Position numbers and translations under genes: made by a program. The notes under the pieces are model-generated. The model was not told where the DNA came from and did not search any database. It saw only the letters and a list, made by a program, of their open reading frames with translations. From the NCBI GenBank assembly GCA_944474755.1, contig OX104116.1:8187547-8251546 (forward strand): a DNA stretch of 64,000 nucleotides, written 5' to 3'. The DNA is from Limnoperna fortunei (taxonomy: Eukaryota > Mollusca > Bivalvia > Mytilida > Modiolidae). Shown piece after piece: positions 1-12,146 of the stretch (position 1 is its first letter; the number at the start of each line of letters is the position of its first letter).

Positions 1-200
1 TTCAGCACAGAATTAACTCGGAATTTTGGACTTTGTCATTTTTTAGCTTGGAAAATGCGCGGAAAGTTGGACTTTAATATTTTTTCAGCACGGAAGTAGC
101 TCGGAAATGTGGACTTTGTCATTTTTTAGCTTGGAAAATGTGCTGAATGTTGGACTTTAATAGTTTTCAGCACAGAATTAACTAGAAAATTGGGACTCTG
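1..200. repeat. degenerate tandem repeat with GCTCGGAAA/GCTTGGAAA words
   Basis: About two and a half copies of a unit near 85 bp that alternates short blocks such as agcacggaagtagctcgg and ttagcttggaaaatg, separated by 'gttggactttaata'. The same words (GCTCGGAAA, GCTTGGAAA, AGCACGGA) recur at 8341-8935 on the far side of the LINE. I see no coding potential. The window edge cuts the left end. Confidence 0.6.
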
Positions 201-1327
201 TCATTTTTTTAATATTTTAATGTCTTTAATATTTTTGCTCAATTATATGGGGATTTACAATTGCATTTCTGTTAGAATTTCACTAGAATATCTTGATGGT
301 TAAAAAATAAAATTATTATGCTGAAAATATATATACATTGGTCACCAAACAGCAATTATTGTTTATTTAAAACTTTGACAGTTACATGTTAAAATATTAT
401 CATTCAATTTATTAATTAAACTAGTTTACATGTATAAGCACTGAAAAACTAAAAATATTCAGAGTTTTACAAGTGCATAAATTGAAATAATTATTTGCTA
501 TCAATACAAAAACACTAAATTAAATTTGTAATCAATCATAAAATTAACATTTAATTTTTAAAAATATTAATTTTTCATGTTCTATTAGTGAAGTATTCTT
601 TAAGTAAAATCTATATAATATAGAAGTAAAATGTTTTAAAAGCAGTGGCTTGTTTTATTTCTAAAATAAATGTTTTATTACTCAAAAGAATTTAAAATGA
701 TTTTTTGCTGAAATGCTTAATTTTTTTTAATACAACTCAAATTTGTTTTTTAATTAATCAGTTTTTCAAATATTGACCAATGAAAATGGAGAATCATTAG
801 CCAATCAAAAAATTTGGCACATTTTTCAAATGGATGTTGAGGAGGACAACTCAATGGAAAAATAGTCGGACAGCACAGCACAGCACAACACAGCACCGAT
901 TTTTAACTGCACAGAACTTTTAGTGTTTTATAGATATTTTTCACCAGTCCACTTGTGTTTTTAGACTCAGTGTTTTACCTTTTAAGCGTTTTAACTCTTA
1001 GAAACAATTTTACTCAACTCCTGAGTGCGTATTTTATCAAAATTCTTCTCAAATTGCAGTGATTTTTAATAATCCAAGATGGCGGCTTTTTAGATTTTAG
1101 ACTTTATTAACTTTTTATCCTGACTTTTGTGATTGTGTATGATATATAGACGTCTACAATACTTCCAAGTGACTTTAAACTTATCCTTTAAAGTAAAACA
1201 AACGACCCTAAGACGTCACAAATTTATAACAAACATTAGCAATGAATTAGCGTCCCCCAAGTCCTCATGTGGTCATCTCATACACCTGTATACTGATTAG
1301 CGAGTGATATAGCTATACATAAACAGC
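201..1327 (+). other. AT-rich stretch; probable LINE 5' UTR in its right part
   Basis: There is no ORF of note. The left 600 bases are AT-rich with no feature. From about 865 the composition changes (a short GCACAGCACA run near 870-890, then less AT-rich sequence), which suits the 5' UTR of the LINE whose ORF1 starts at 1328. The exact 5' end of the LINE and a target-site duplication could not be found. Confidence 0.35.
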
Positions 1328-3520
1328 ATGGCATCCTCAAATAATATTGTGACTAGAACACTAACACGTAGAGCAAGTTCTACAAGTGCCTTACCCCACA
1401 CTCAGTCTGCACGCACCTATAGCCTCATTCAAAGCAAGGCCATCGATAAGAAAAAAGACAGTTGTACAAAACAGCATATAACTGCAGAATGGAAAGCTAA
1501 CAACTTAGTATTAGAAATGAGTACAGCTGCTTATGAACTTACAAAAGTAACATTAATTGACCTACTTTTAAAGAGTAAGGTATTTAAAGTGAAGAAAACA
1601 GAAGGAATTGATAATCAAAATGTCAAAGTGGACACGTCGATCAAAGTTTACAATCAACTGAAAGATGGTTCGATAGGGAGAACTCTCAAATTTGTTATCA
1701 ATTTATACCACACCTCCTCAAAGATAGTCATAAATGGGAACAGAGTAGATCTATTTGTTTCAGACATGTACAAAGATATCTGCACAGCATTGACGCTACA
1801 CTGTCAAGATTTATCTATCATTAATAGAGGGATTTTCCAAACCATTAATTACATAGAAGCATGTGAAACATCAATGAGGGAGAATGATAACACAGGCACT
1901 AGCATAAATAATTACAACAAATTAGCACTTCCTTCGACTAAGATTTCTAGCAACATAGTCAACCTAACACCTAGTATAAACATACAGGAAAATATACACA
2001 TAAATGATAATCAGGAGGAAAGTGAAGATATCACAACAGAAATATCATTTATCTGCCCTATATGTAACCTCTCAGCAGGAACTGATACAATAGAATGCGG
2101 AAACTGTCAAGAGTGGATACATTTCCATTGCTCAAATATAGTCGACCCTAAATCAATGGACGACAAAGAATTTGTTTGCTCAATTTGTAACGACAGACTA
2201 CTATTTGCAACATCAATCTCGGAGATGGAAAACAAAGAACTGAGCACAATAGAAACTAATGAGCCGGTATCATCATTTAATAATACAGACTCTATTAGCA
2301 ATGTCAGGTCACTGGTCCAGAACGAAGAAGGGACACACGTGAAAACTATATATGAGGGGTCTAGCCCAAGTAAACATAAACAATCAGGAAACTTGAAGCA
2401 CTACAACATCGATACTAGTTCCAATGCGAAACCTAAAAGTAGAAAACAGCCAGTTAAACACAATCACAGAAATAGTGACAACTGCATTGAGAGGGAATAT
2501 ATTGGACAGCTAGAATCTGAACTTGAGATATTGAGGTCAACTGTGGAGTTATATAGAAAATCAGAAAGCCTTAACAAAGACAGTATTAATGGGAATAATA
2601 TAAGAGACAGTCACCCAAATACACAGTACTCAAATATGGATACAGAAATGAGGTTGTTAGACCATAGAATGAAAGTTATGGAAATGCAGATGACCCAGAA
2701 TCTCAGTCTGTTCCAGGTACAGCAAGCACAAATAATGACACAGTTACAAGTACAGCAATTAAATTACCAACAACTAATGTGGCAACAAAATCATATGTTC
2801 TTATATAACGCTCCCACTCCAGCGTTTACCTTTGCACCGAGGCCATACCCAATAAACTACCGACCTCCATATCCACCAATTGTTAGTATGACAGCCTATA
2901 ACCAAATGCAATACCAACATCAGTCACAGATGCGACCTCAACCTCCACCACCTCCTAGGTTCCATAATCATCAGAAGCAATTTCCATCAGCTAATGATAA
3001 TGTGAATAGCGCTCAACCTCAGCACCTAAATCTGGGTCAACCTATGCATGTACACCATATACCTCAACATGTAAATTCACATATAGATGCTACACAAAGG
3101 ATGGCCGCACAACCGAGTATAAAAGTACCAACTCAACAACATCCTGTTACTGTCAATAGTTTGGCCCAAGTTGTTCAGAACAAAGACTCAGAGATTAACA
3201 AAAGAGATAATTCCAACATGGAAAAAAATCAACCTAGTAGGAGTGATATGTTACAGAGGTTACATGTGACTTGTACTTCAAATAACACACATAGTGACAA
3301 TCAAAATATATATGACAACAAATTTATTCAGGATAGGGAAAATCATAAGAGTGATCTTGAGCAACTAAATAGACCAACCACTCACAAGGAGTACGAGAAG
3401 GAAGATTTAAAGAACAACGAAGAAATTCAAAGATCAAATCATTTTTTAGAAATACCAACGACAGGCTGGAAGCCACCAGAAGGGATAATAGAAGAACAGC
3501 TAAGAAACAACAGGGACTAA
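1328..3520 (+). CDS. LINE ORF1 protein with PHD-like zinc finger, 730 aa
   Basis: Uninterrupted 730-residue ORF. The N-terminal 200 residues are basic and of unknown fold. Residues about 243-288 form a PHD-like finger: a CPIC pair, then CGNC, then WIHFHC, then CSIC, the C4HC3 spacing of PHD fingers, which in host proteins read histone tails. Residues about 389-415 (EYIGQLESELEILRS and on) look like a short coiled coil. Residues about 440-640 are rich in Gln, Pro and His. LINE ORF1 products are normally RNA-binding chaperones of the retrotransposition particle, and ORF1 proteins with PHD-like fingers are known in CR1-related LINEs. The stop lies in the overlap with ORF2. The open frame beside a broken ORF2 suggests a fairly young copy. 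Confidence 0.8.
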   Translation: MASSNNIVTRTLTRRASSTSALPHTQSARTYSLIQSKAIDKKKDSCTKQHITAEWKANNLVLEMSTAAYELTKVTLIDLLLKSKVFKVKKTEGIDNQNVKVDTSIKVYNQLKDGSIGRTLKFVINLYHTSSKIVINGNRVDLFVSDMYKDICTALTLHCQDLSIINRGIFQTINYIEACETSMRENDNTGTSINNYNKLALPSTKISSNIVNLTPSINIQENIHINDNQEESEDITTEISFICPICNLSAGTDTIECGNCQEWIHFHCSNIVDPKSMDDKEFVCSICNDRLLFATSISEMENKELSTIETNEPVSSFNNTDSISNVRSLVQNEEGTHVKTIYEGSSPSKHKQSGNLKHYNIDTSSNAKPKSRKQPVKHNHRNSDNCIEREYIGQLESELEILRSTVELYRKSESLNKDSINGNNIRDSHPNTQYSNMDTEMRLLDHRMKVMEMQMTQNLSLFQVQQAQIMTQLQVQQLNYQQLMWQQNHMFLYNAPTPAFTFAPRPYPINYRPPYPPIVSMTAYNQMQYQHQSQMRPQPPPPPRFHNHQKQFPSANDNVNSAQPQHLNLGQPMHVHHIPQHVNSHIDATQRMAAQPSIKVPTQQHPVTVNSLAQVVQNKDSEINKRDNSNMEKNQPSRSDMLQRLHVTCTSNNTHSDNQNIYDNKFIQDRENHKSDLEQLNRPTTHKEYEKEDLKNNEEIQRSNHFLEIPTTGWKPPEGIIEEQLRNNRD

Positions 3521-6500
3521 CAATAGCATCATGTAACATCGAAGGTATCGTGGCTAATTCTGCATTTACTGAATATATAAACTTTGGCTTTGATATCATA
3601 TGTATTCAAGAACATTGGTTGTATGACTGTCAAAAGCATGAATTTCAGAAATTTTTTCCACAAAAATTATGTCATATTAGGTGTTCTGATAGTGTAGACC
3701 CAATACAGGGACACAGCCTTCCAAGGGGAAAAGGTGGAGTAGGCATTGCGTGGAACTCTAGTCTGGCAGGTAAAATAACTAAACTCGACGAAGGAAATCA
3801 AAGAGTAATACCTATTCTTCTAAAAACTAAGCCTAGTGTCTGTTTGATATGTGTATATCTACCTACAAATAATAGTTCTAACCAATCACATATAGAATAT
3901 GGAGAATGTCTTGACATCATAGACAGTATTATTAATAAATACAGTAATGATAATAAAATAGTTATAGTTGGTGATTTTAATGGAACGCTATTAGCCCCAA
4001 GGCCAGGAAATAAACATGATGTATTACTCCAACAATTTGCAAAGGATCACTTATTGCAGCATACAAAATCAAGCGCTAAGACTTTTTTCCAACACTCTGG
4101 GCCTGGAAGCTCTCAAATTGATTACATTATCTGCAATGATACATCTTTAGTCTCAGAATATAGGATTCATGATAACTTTGCAACTAATCTCTCAAGTCAT
4201 ATGCTAATTTCTGGGAAATTATTAGTAGAAAATGAATGTTTCCAGAAGACAAAAAATAAAGAGGAGGCAATCTGGAAATTCCAATGGAAAGACATGAATA
4301 CTTTAATATTCCAACAAAATCTGAGTAATAACATACAAAACCTAACAAATAGTATAGACGATAACATGTCAGACTCTAGTATGCTCAAGGAGATTATGAA
4401 CTGTCTTCAGACAGCCACTTCAGCATCTACTCCTAGAAAAATTGTCAGGCTTAAAGGACCAAAATGGAAAGCTTCACCCTGTGCTAAATTATTAATTGAA
4501 AAGTGTCATCAAGTTCATAAGGACTGGGTTGAACATGGTAAACCGCTAGGTCCTCTGAGAGACCTAAAGATTTCTAGTCAGAGAGACTTAAGGCGACAGT
4601 TCCGGCAAGAAAAATGCCAAGATAGACACAACTTGTATAAAGCAATTATGGATAATCCATCGACTGAGTTGTTTCACCGCCTGATTCGAAGAAACAGGGG
4701 CACTAACAATGCCCAGACTACATGTATTACTGTAAAAGATATTGACATTTATGATACCAATGATCAGAGACAATGCTTCCTTAGGTACTTTGAGGACTTA
4801 GCCATTCCTAAAGAAAAGGGATATGATTCAGATTATTTGGCCTTATGCACCATCCGTAATCAACTGATCAAGAAATCTTTTAGTCATTGTGATATTCAAA
4901 TAGAAACAATTACGCCAATTGAAATCAAGGAGGGAATAGCTCGGTTACACACAGGGAAAGTCCCAGACGAATTTGGAATATGTGCAAAGCAGATCAAAGC
5001 AGCAGGTGACATAATAATACCAACTCTAGCTGACATCTTCAATAGAATTCTTGAAAGGGGTTCATTTCCAGAGATTTTAAAATCTGGCTTACTCACACCA
5101 GTTCTAAAGAAGGCCAAAGATGCTACACAACTTGATAATTACAGAGGGATAACTGTGACCCCAATCTTAACGAAGCTATTTGAATACATCCTACTACCAA
5201 AGATAGAACCGTATTAAAAACAGAGCACTATGCAATTTGGTTTTACAACTGGCGTTTCTATACTCCTTGCCGCTCTACTTGTTTCAGAAGCTAAAGTGGA
5301 AACTCAAAGGCAGTCAGTATCGTTATTTATGGTTACAGTGGATAGCCAAAAAGCTTTTGACGTGGTGAATCATGTTATTCTACTTGATAAATTATATGAG
5401 ACTGGTATTCATCCAAAGTTATGGACAATAATAAGCGATTTGTATAGTGATATGTCATCTAAAGTAAAATGGTCTAATGGTATCAGTGAAAAATTCTTAA
5501 TACAGCAGGGAGTGAGACAAGGGGGCATTTTGTCACCACTTCTCTATAAGATCTATAATAACAACCTCTTGAAAGAGCTGTATAATACTAAACTTGGTCT
5601 CTCAATTGGAAACATACATTGGCTGCCCCACATGCGCAGATGACATTGCATTATTGTCCGACTGTCCAGTGGAATTACAAAGTATGCTATCCACATTACA
5701 CCGTCACTCTAGAAAAGACAGAGTTTCTATCCATCCTACAAAGACTAAAGCAGTGTCATTCAGCAAATCTAAATCATTAAAGTCCATATTATCATGGAAA
5801 CTTGGGGACTCAGAGATCTCTCCCGCTAGTCAGACTATCCACCTAGGAATTCTTAGAACAGAAATAAATGAATCAGGAATCAACATTGAAGATAGAATTA
5901 GTATGGCAAGAAGAACCCTATATGCTTTGATAAACACAGGTCTCCATGGGACTAATGGTGTGAATCCAATTGTTGCCTATAAAATATACCAGTCATATGT
6001 ACTACCTAAATTGTTATATGGACTTGAAATTCTTCCTCTAAAGCAAACTCATATGACGCAACTAAGGAGATTTCACATAGATACATTACGCCGCTTTCAG
6101 TCGCTTCCACCACGGACAGCCTGTTGTATTGTATACTCATTGGTCGGGGCTCTACCTATTGAAGCAGAAATTCATAAGAAACATCTAAGTCTTCTATACA
6201 ACATACTTACCTCTGATAATTCAACCATTCTGGATCTCTTAAGAAGACAAACAGTATTGCAAAGTAATAATCTAGACAGTTACTTTGGTAGAATATTGGA
6301 AATTTTACATGTCTATAACCTGCCCGATATAAATGAGATATTACAGCTGTACCCAACAAAACTAGATTTTAAGAATTGTTGCAAATTGGCAATAGAGGAA
6401 AGATGGACTAAAAATTTACAGCTTGAAATATCAACAAAATCAACTCTAAAATATGTAAATGTAGGAAGTGTTAAAATTGGTAAACCTCATGTCTGTTGGA

Positions 6501-6919
6501 AGTCATTAAAATCTACTGTATCAGATGTCAAAAAAGGAATCACGAAAGTTTGAATGTTAACAGGAACTTTTATTACAGAATCGTTACGTCAAAAATTTAA
6601 CATCAACCATGCTAATGCTACATGTCTATTATGTGGAGTTGATAATGAAGACCTGAAACATATCATTATGAGATGCTCTGCCCTGTTCACAATAAGAAAA
6701 AGATACTTTGAAAGAATTCAGGAAGAAGTTGGTAAATCCAAGTATATGGAACTATTTAATACACAGGACTCTGTTCTTCAATTAGTATTAGACTGCTCAG
6801 TCTTCAATAAACATCTTAGTGAAAACCAGATATTATTAATAACTAGAATAACTACAGAATTATGTCATCAGATGTATATTAAAAGTCTTACTCTGCTAAA
6901 TGAAATAGTTGCTAAATAG
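3520..6919 (+). pseudogene. LINE ORF2 (endonuclease / reverse transcriptase), disrupted
   Basis: ORF2 nicks target DNA and reverse-transcribes the element RNA. The frame is open upstream of 3550 and reads GLTIASCNIEGIVAN across the ORF1 stop, so ORF2 overlaps the ORF1 end in another frame with no ATG at the junction. Endonuclease motifs are visible: SCNIEG, QEHW, GDFNG, SQIDYI and SSHM. Reverse-transcriptase motifs follow: LDNYRGITVTPI, DSQKAFDVVNH (motif A), QQGVRQGGILSPLL (motif B) and CADDIALLS (motif C, with Cys in place of the usual Tyr). A C-terminal CLLC-H-C knuckle lies near 6620-6680. Three lesions break it: an in-frame TAA at 5215-5217 just before QFGFTTG; a frameshift near 5620, right before motif C, consistent with loss of two bases; and an in-frame TGA at 6551-6553 before the MLTGTF segment. 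Confidence 0.88.
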
Positions 6920-7217
6920 ACTTAATTAAGGATAGTTGATCATAACAGTTATGGTATAATATGACTTCTGTTGGTCTGTATATAGATGTATTGAGATGAT
7001 TACATGATGGTTATCTTATGATTTCACAGATTTTGACATTAAATACCGTTTGAAACGCAATATAAGGAGGAACTGTATATATTTATTGAAATAGTGTAAT
7101 ATAAACGGTAAATGTGTTAATTCATTCACTAACCCAGTAGGATTATACTACAAGATTCAACTGATTCTTGGTGCTCCAGTAGTGGAGGAAAATACAAACA
7201 GAAGAAGAAGAAGAATG
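6920..7217 (+). other. LINE 3' UTR with AGA-repeat tail
   Basis: Non-coding stretch after the ORF2 stop. It ends in a short conserved-looking block (ggtgctccagtagtggagg) followed by an A-rich segment and an agaagaagaagaa run at about 7201-7214, which I take as the 3' terminus used for priming. The exact end is approximate. Confidence 0.6.
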
Positions 7218-8340
7218 GAGTTTGTTTACATTTTTAAAACCTAAGATAAGGTATGTGTTTTCTATTAAATTTCCTGAAATTAATTTATAAAAATAATAAA
7301 TTTTTAGAACATTACTACAAATTTTGATCCAATAATATGTCTCAGTACTTCACAAAGGAAATATTGTCAATAAATTTTTCAATATTGTTTATATAAAGTC
7401 GGCCATTTTGAAAAAAATTATCCTTCATTTTCACACTGGTTTCAAACATATATATCATAACAATAATAAAACTAATAGACATTTAAGGTAATTGTTAAAC
7501 ATTTTATTTAGAATAAAAATTGTGCACATTATCTATTTATGTTTGTATGCCCATACAGTTAATTAATAATTACATAAAGTGTGTAATCAAAACAAGTGCA
7601 TTTATTTATTTCTTTAGGCAATTTACCTATGACAACATACAAGCTAACTGAAAATGATCAAATTGTTTAATAGTTAGTGTTTCTTTTTTATGAACTCAGT
7701 AAAATTGAATGTGTAAAAACAGTAGATTTGTTGTGTTTGCAGATGTTTTAAACAAACTGATTTCTACTTATAGAAATTTTAAAGTTCTAATTAATATACA
7801 TGTAATAGCAATATTTGTTAATTTTTCTGTAAATAAAATGAATAAAATAAAAATAAAATAAAATGTGTATGAACATTTTAAGCATTAAAAAATCATCTAT
7901 TTATTGACCTTAATAATTTTGACTGATTCATCTTTTACTCTGGAAGTATGTTATTGTAATTTTATTTTCTTCCATGATAACATTAATAAGCAAAAATGGA
8001 AAATGGACATGTGAATTTGATATCAGGCTTCTATGTAAAGCAGAAGCAACAAAGAACTTGACAAGTATCCCTTGCTGTCAGAATGATGGGGAAAACAAAT
8101 AATATTAATTTATTAATTTTCTATTGAATTTTGAATATTTATTTTGCTAGAATGCAGTTAGTGCTTATCCTTTTTAAATAAGAAATAAATGATAGAATCT
8201 TATTAACAATTGTTTTACTTTTCAGAAAACTCAGTGGCACTTGTACAGATTTTACATGCAATCCTCCACTAAAAATGATCTAGCTATGAGCATTGATGAG
8301 ATCAACTATGATTTTGCTGGCATAAAATCAGACTAAGCAA
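7218..8340. other. AT-rich intergenic DNA, no gene seen
   Basis: Low-complexity AT-rich sequence including an aataaaataaaataaaat run near 7840. A possible exon-like, less AT-rich stretch at 8225-8336 follows a pyrimidine run and CAG, but no conserved protein could be read from it. Confidence 0.4.
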
Positions 8341-8935
8341 GAGACAAAATTTTGACATCCCAGGAACCAAAATATAAGACCCCACGGAAAAAAATTCCAA
8401 GCCCCTCGGAGAAAAATTCCACAATAACTTTCCAAGCTAAATTTCCGACACATGCATGGAAAAAAATTCCGCGGTTGCTTGAAATTCCGAGCTTATTTCC
8501 AACATAGTGCGGAGTATTCGGAATTTTCCAAGGTAATTTCCGAGCTATTTTCCGACATAGCACGGAATATTCAGAATTTTCCTAGCCAATTTCCGAGCTA
8601 TTTTCCGACATAGCACGGAGTATTCGGAAAATTCTAAGCAATTTTCCGACCCAGTGCGGAGTATTCGGACAAATTCCAAGCTATTTTCCGACTAAGCGCG
8701 GAGTATTCGGACTTTTCCAAGCTATTTTCCGAGCTTAGCTTGGAAATTGGTAACAAATTCCGCGCTAATGTCGGAAAATCTGTCGGAAATGTGTACATTT
8801 TCCTACCAAATTTCCAACATAGCTCGGAAAAGTGTGTTTTTTTCAGGGTTTTTTTAATGAAAATATTTTTTTTTAGCGCGGAGTCCGAATACTCCGCGCT
8901 CAAATTTTCCGTGCTAAAATGCGGAATCTCCAGCT
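8341..8935. repeat. tandem repeat of GCGGAGTATTCGG / TTTTCCGAGC units
   Basis: Near 8505-8740 the block gCGGAGTATTCGGA plus ATTTTCCAAGCTATTTTCCGA recurs in units of about 53, 53, 42 and 42 bp. At 8875-8900 there is a perfect inverted repeat (AGCGCGGAGT, 6-base loop, ACTCCGCGCT). The region also holds many short complementary words (GCTTGGAAA / TTTCCAAGC), so the single strand could fold extensively. Words are shared with 1-200. No gene is visible; short ORFs here are repeat by-products. Confidence 0.7.
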
Positions 8936-9720
8936 ACGGGTAAAATGGTCATGCCAAGCGAACTGTTTATTGAACCAGTGGTTTCAAAATGTGGATGGAT
9001 GATGCCACAGAAAAATGTGATGGCAATACCTCAACCTGAAATTCAGTTTATTTGATCTAAAAATAGCTATACTCCGAAAAAGAATATGTTATTTATTTTA
9101 AATGTATAAACACGCATTACATTGTTATGTGCTAAGAAAACAAGGAAAATTTGCTACAAATATATTGTAAATACACATAAGGATTAATTAATACTAAAAA
9201 CACTTCCAAATTTGGAAAAAAGTTGGTAAACAAAAAATCATACTAATTCACAATAATTTGAATAATTTTGTTGTCCAAATCATTGACTTTATGATATTTT
9301 AAATTTTCTGTACTGGATGTGCAACAGATACCAGTACTATATAACAGAACCATATTAGATGTTGTAATTAAGTAAAAAATTATTAAAATATGAATGAAAT
9401 ACTTACAGTACAGTACGGAAACCTCTAAAATATTTTCATTTTGTTTTGTATGGCTTGCATAACCTTAGATATAAGCTTTTGGCTGAACTTCAAAAACCTA
9501 GTGCTATTGGAGGGTTGGTTCTGTGTGGATCATGTCAAATAATTATTAAACATAACTGTTCTTATAGTAAAGACTATATATAAAAGAACCATGTGTAAAT
9601 AGAACATTCCTTGGTTTTACTTTTTAACATTGACCAGTGTTTTTATCAACATTCTACTTCTACTGGAGGTGTACCTTTAGTGGCAGAATTTATGTTATAC
9701 AGATTACAGATAACTTGACC
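8936..9720. other. AT-rich intergenic DNA, nothing recognised
   Basis: No ORF, repeat or motif of note was seen between the GCGGAGTATT repeat and the decayed mobile-element ORF. Confidence 0.4.
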
Positions 9721-9728
9721 TGACAGAA

Positions 9729-10365
9729 AAGACAATATGCTTAATCGGGCAGACTAATGTGGCCATAAACTATCAAAGACGTTTAGCAATCCTGGAAAAA
9801 ATAAACAACCAGGATGTAAAAAAGGCTAGAACTCTACTAAAAGAAAAACAAGAATGCTTGTCGAAGCATGATAAACATCTGTTTGGGGACAATTTTAAAG
9901 ATGAACTCAAAGAGTACACCAAAACAAGGAAAGAGGTTTCCGAGATGGCCACAGCACTTGGGATCAAAAGGAAATCTAAAAAGAGAAATACCCAATAAGT
10001 ATCTTCTTGTTACAAGCAGACATCCGGGCGAGAAGATAGGAACTATGATCATGGGGATAACAGCCAGCCCTTTCAGTTCAGGCATCCGAGTCAAATGGGA
10101 GTCGAGAACTCTGGAGGCATAACCACTAGCAGACGCAGCTCCCGTAGAGGATTTTCCAATGGAAGAAAAAGGGGAGGAACCTGGACGTACAATTATGTTT
10201 TAACACAATGTTGCCAAGAAAAGATGGTCTTGGAGTTTGGGGATCTCGAAAAAGCCAACAAGGTGTTGATAAATTTGAAGGGTCTGAATCTTGTAACTTT
10301 ATCCAAGAATATTCCAATATCAGGAAGTTCGCAATCATACAGCGAAAGACAAAAACAATTATAGC
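9729..10365 (+). pseudogene. decayed mobile-element ORF (gag-like or DIRS-like fragment)
   Basis: A Lys-rich frame (IGQTN context, then VAINYQRRLAILEKINNQDV and KARTLLKEKQ, HLFGDNF, KEYTKTRKEV) runs to a stop at 9996-9998. Coding-looking sequence resumes in another frame from about 10005 (YKQTSGREDRNYDHGDNSQP, then an Arg/Gly-rich SRRSSRRGFSNGRKRGG) and continues to about 10364. The pattern of an acidic/basic helix block followed by an RG-rich tail resembles the first ORF of some tyrosine-recombinase (DIRS-type) retroelements of aquatic invertebrates, but this is from memory and weak. At least one frameshift is needed, so I call it a broken fragment. AGGTCA repeats follow directly. Confidence 0.35.
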
Positions 10366-10389
10366 CCAGACATGATATGACCTAGACAA

Positions 10390-10965
10390 GTCCTAGGTCA
10401 AAAAGCGCAAAAGTTGGAAATTTTACCTTAAAGGTCAAGGTCAAAGGTCATCTGAGGTAATAATTTGAGGTATGGTATACATTATATTGTACTGATCTAC
10501 ATATCTTAGCCCTAGACCAAAGGGCAAAAAAGTAAAAGCCTGGACACAAAATTTTTCTGTTGTAAATTTGACCTTGAGGGCATCCAAGGTCATACCTTGA
10601 GGTATGATATCCATCGTCTGGTGCTAACCTACCTACATACCAAATATCTAAGTCCTAGGTCTAAAAAAAAGTTGGAAATTTGACCTTGAAGGTCAAACTT
10701 AAAGGTAAAAAATGTTGGTACATGACACATTGTCTTGTGGTAACCTACCTACATATAAAATATCAAAGGACTATGTTAAGAGACAAAAAAGTTATGGCCC
10801 GTACAAGACTATGGTCCAAAACATAATTAAAAATGACCTTGAGGTCAAATGTCAAGGTCAAACACGTTGGTATGTGACACATCATCTTGTAGTGACCAAC
10901 CCACATTCAAAATATTTAAGGCCTATGTCAAAAGACAAAAAAATCATGGCCCAGGCAAGTTTTGC
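10390..10965. repeat. degenerate AGGTCA-containing tandem repeat, roughly 150-bp units
   Basis: About four diverged units. Each has TGACCTTGAGGTCA or AAGGTCAAAGGTCA words followed by 'taacctacctacatac.aaatat', 'aaggcctatgtc' and 'aaaaaagt.atggccc'. The style matches the repeats at 14.1-15.2 kb and 51.6-52.5 kb but the sequence differs. No hallmark ends were found. Confidence 0.6.
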
Positions 10966-12140
10966 TGAGAACAATAGGAAGAATAAGAATAGGATTAAGA
11001 ACCCATGGTTAAACAATATGTTTCCCTTCCATGTAGGGGAGACAGAATTAACAATTCAATCAAGATTTCCCTGGCACATCTGGAGAAAATATATAACAGT
11101 AAATGTAACAATATATATTGGTCATTTGTGAAAACGTAAGTCTCTGCGAAAAAAATATAGATGATACCATTCTTTGGTAAATTAACATGACAACAACCTC
11201 TAATCTGAAAATGATCTGCAAAATCTAACTTATTTGCCATGAACATGTTAATTGTAAAGTACCTGAGAGAACCTATCAATAACAACTCATTTTTAATTCA
11301 AAACCATTTTGGACAGAACCATTTCGAAAAGAACCAGTTTGACTAGTTCAGTCTTTTATTTATTTGTTTGTAATTAAGTTTGTCTTGTTGATAAACTGAT
11401 GTTTAATGCTTATAATTCTTAAAATTGCATTAAGAAATAATATGTCTTGAGTAATCACTAGTCTATGACTCTTGTGTATTTTTGTAGAGGGATTAACCCA
11501 ACATATAAATTTTTTGTTGATTTTTCGTTCGCAAATTATTCCATAAACGATCTTTTGATTTCAATAAAAATGAACACACACCTTAGTTTAATTTTAAAAC
11601 TGTAACTTCTTTTTCTTTAAAGACCACAAGAAAAGTAACAAATAAATTCCATTGATAACCTCTACTTTACATCATTATGACCAATCAAATAAACGTATTT
11701 CTAAATATGCAAATCATATAAGAATTATTGTACAACCAATGAAAAAATTTCAGGATAAAAAAAGTGATTTGGAATGACACTAATAAGATTCAAATATATA
11801 AGTACACTAACATGTAAATAAAGCACTATTTTACTAGACACTATATAAGTGGGTTTTTGTGGTGATTTAATTTTCGCTATACCTGCAGTAAAAGTTGGAA
11901 CGCAAAAATACAAACGTGACAATTATTTGAAAAAAATGATAAGAGTTATTCATCCTAATTATGGACCCAAAAAATTATATAACACAAAAATAAACTCACC
12001 GTTTTTTAAACTAAAATGCTAAATTTTCCCCACATGAAAAAACATATACCCATTTTATTACAGTTAGTTTACATACATTGTAAACACATATAACAACAAC
12101 ATCAACACAAACATATAACTTTTACAAAACATTTATAGAA
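10966..12140. other. AT-rich intergenic DNA, nothing recognised
   Basis: No coding or repeat structure could be supported. ORFs of 60-95 codons here lack domain-like composition. Confidence 0.4.
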
Positions 12141-12146
12141 TTAATT

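Larger units (their letters stand above)
865..7217 (+). mobile_element. non-LTR retrotransposon (LINE), CR1/Jockey-like, with EEP endonuclease and reverse transcriptase
   Basis: The order is that of an autonomous LINE: ORF1 (1328-3520) with a PHD-like zinc finger, an overlapping ORF2 (about 3520-6919) with apurinic-type endonuclease and reverse transcriptase, a 3' UTR of about 250-300 bp, and a terminal AGA/GAA trinucleotide run at about 7199-7215 in place of poly(A). ORF1 is open, but ORF2 has two in-frame stops and one frameshift, so this copy cannot retrotranspose by itself. A short microsatellite tail and a finger-containing ORF1 are features of the CR1 group; the clade is inference. The left boundary is uncertain. 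Confidence 0.8.

Noticed and set aside
8333..8943. Short ORFs on both strands in the GCGGAGTATTCGG block
   Set aside because: By-products of the repeat; no domain and frames change with unit length.
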